Source: Methylacidimicrobium fagopyrum (lineage in GTDB: Bacteria > Verrucomicrobiota > Verrucomicrobiia > Limisphaerales > UBA11358). Taken from it: 64,000 nt of DNA. The stretch covers positions 52,944-116,943 of the forward strand of contig JAMFSJ010000035.1 in assembly GCA_026225255.1 (NCBI GenBank), given 5' to 3'. The position numbers were made by a program, and so were the translations under genes. Positions 63,158-64,000 of this stretch are shown here, piece after piece (the stretch's first letter is position 1; each line of letters starts with the position of its first letter). The notes beneath the pieces were generated by a model. It saw only the letters and a program-made list of their open reading frames with translations, made no database searches and had not been told where the DNA came from.

Positions 63158-64000
63158 CTACAACATCTTTTTCACCAGACTGCGCGCCTGGCGAATCAGG
63201 TTCAAATCTTCGGCGAGATTGCCGAAACGCACATTCAGCAAGCCGCTTTGCTGCTGGCCGAGCAATTCGCCGGGACCACGCAATTTCAAATCCGCTTCGG
63301 CGATCTTAAAACCGTCCGTCGTCGCTTCTAGAATTTTCAAGCGCGCCTGCGCGTCGTCCGTCGTCGCATCGGAAATGAGGATGCAAAAGCTTTCGTGCGC
63401 GCCGCGACCAATGCGCCCGCGCAATTGATGCAACTGCGCCAGCCCGAAATGTTCCGCGTTTTCGATGAGCATCACCGTCGCGTTCGGCACGTCCACGCCA
63501 ACTTCGATCAATGACGTGGCGACGAGCGCTTGGATTTTGTTCGCACGAAAATCGGCCATCACCGCTTCTTTTTCAGCCGACTTAATCCGTCCGTGCAACA
63601 GACCAATTTTAAACGACGTCAGCGCGCGCTGCACGTTTTCAAATTCTTTCGTGACGGCTTTAATGTCTTTATCCGTGTCGGCAACGTCCACGCGCGGATA
63701 GACGATGTAAGCCTGCCGTCCGGCAGAAATTTTTTCGCGGATGAAATCAAAAACTTTCGGCAATTTGTCCGTCGTGCGCACAAACGTCTTGATCGCACCC
63801 CGACCGCCGGGCAATTCATCAATCACGGAAACATCGAGATCGCCGTAGAGCGTCAGACCGAGCGTGCGCGGAATCGGCGTCGCCGTCATCACGAGCAGGT
63901 GCGGATAATTTCCTTTGCGAACCAGTTGCTCGCGTTGCGCCACGCCGAATTTGTGCTGCTCGTCAATGATCACCAGGCCGAGATTTTCAACCGCAAAACC
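63158..64000 (-). CDS. recG: ATP-dependent DNA helicase RecG, 3' part
   Basis: The gene runs off the window end; only the helicase C-terminal half is present. The frame continues to base 64000 (GFAVENLGLVIIDEQHKFGVAQREQ). Motif II is DEQH, motif III TATPIPRTL, motif IV region LLHGRIKSAEKEAVMADFR, motif V TSLIEVGVDVPNATVM and motif VI QLRGRIGRGAHESFCIL. The final LKLRGPGELLGQQQSGLLNVRFGNLAEDLNLIRQAR contains the TRG-type region specific to RecG. It remodels stalled forks and branched DNA. Confidence 0.95.
   Translation of the reverse strand, partial: GFAVENLGLVIIDEQHKFGVAQREQLVRKGNYPHLLVMTATPIPRTLGLTLYGDLDVSVIDELPGGRGAIKTFVRTTDKLPKVFDFIREKISAGRQAYIVYPRVDVADTDKDIKAVTKEFENVQRALTSFKIGLLHGRIKSAEKEAVMADFRANKIQALVATSLIEVGVDVPNATVMLIENAEHFGLAQLHQLRGRIGRGAHESFCILISDATTDDAQARLKILEATTDGFKIAEADLKLRGPGELLGQQQSGLLNVRFGNLAEDLNLIRQARSLVKKML

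Overview
The window looks like chromosome of a Verrucomicrobiota bacterium, possibly the Limisphaerales/Pedosphaera side. This is inferred from content, not from a phylogenetic search. The signs are: a very long GreA-type factor like that of Chlamydia and other PVC bacteria; a DUF1559-like pseudopilin ([16 protein letters not shown] start, C-terminal CDGH); large secreted LamG/NHL/Ig proteins; a PadR regulator with 'permease prefix domain' paralogs; and spacers crowded with palindromic and word-like repeats. There is no phage, no insertion sequence, no CRISPR array and no rRNA. One tRNA (Leu-CAA) is present.

Layout. 1-8.4 kb: greA-like gene, rsmB, an EgtD-type methyltransferase, a flavin reductase, a PLP decarboxylase overlapping fabI, and an M50 protease. 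8.5-13 kb: an OPT transporter, then an ECF sigma gene coupled to an unusual anti-sigma-like/serine-hydrolase fusion. 13-17.4 kb: a PD-(D/E)XK-like protein, an AIM24 protein, and the oxidative pentose phosphate genes zwf and pgl with a GNAT gene between them. 17.4-17.7 kb: a probable structured RNA with its own terminator. 17.8-23 kb: peptide handling (POT transporter, M3 peptidase lipoprotein, OppD/DppD-type ATPase). 23.1-31.1 kb: the rod-shape cluster mreB-mreC-mreD-mrdA-rodA-rng. 31.2-36.5 kb, minus strand: aroQ-accB-accC, an O-antigen ligase family protein, holB and tRNA-Leu. 36.5-44.2 kb, minus strand: a GH20 hexosaminidase, a GH18 chitinase, a frameshifted pseudopilin, a LamG/Ig surface protein and a LuxR-type regulator with a degenerate receiver; this reads as a chitin or surface polysaccharide locus. 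44.4-52.9 kb: hisF, a 1792-residue secreted double-propeller protein, uvrC. 52.9-56 kb, minus strand: padR followed by four tightly packed paralogs. 56.2-64 kb: a nucleotide-sugar dehydrogenase, an MFS transporter, an NtrC-type regulator, a GGQ ribosome-rescue factor, a Na+/H+ antiporter and the 3' part of recG.

Three themes deserve attention. First, repeats that elsewhere fill spacers also appear in frame inside conserved genes (decarboxylase, LuxR, uvrC, and twice in the sugar dehydrogenase). Second, the padR array has a near-perfect sigma70 promoter whose spacer and -10 are covered by a 21-bp palindrome, with the start codon at the predicted transcription start. Third, three secreted proteins end in a similar short C-terminal module ending in an aromatic-aromatic-Arg motif, which may be a sorting or anchoring signal.
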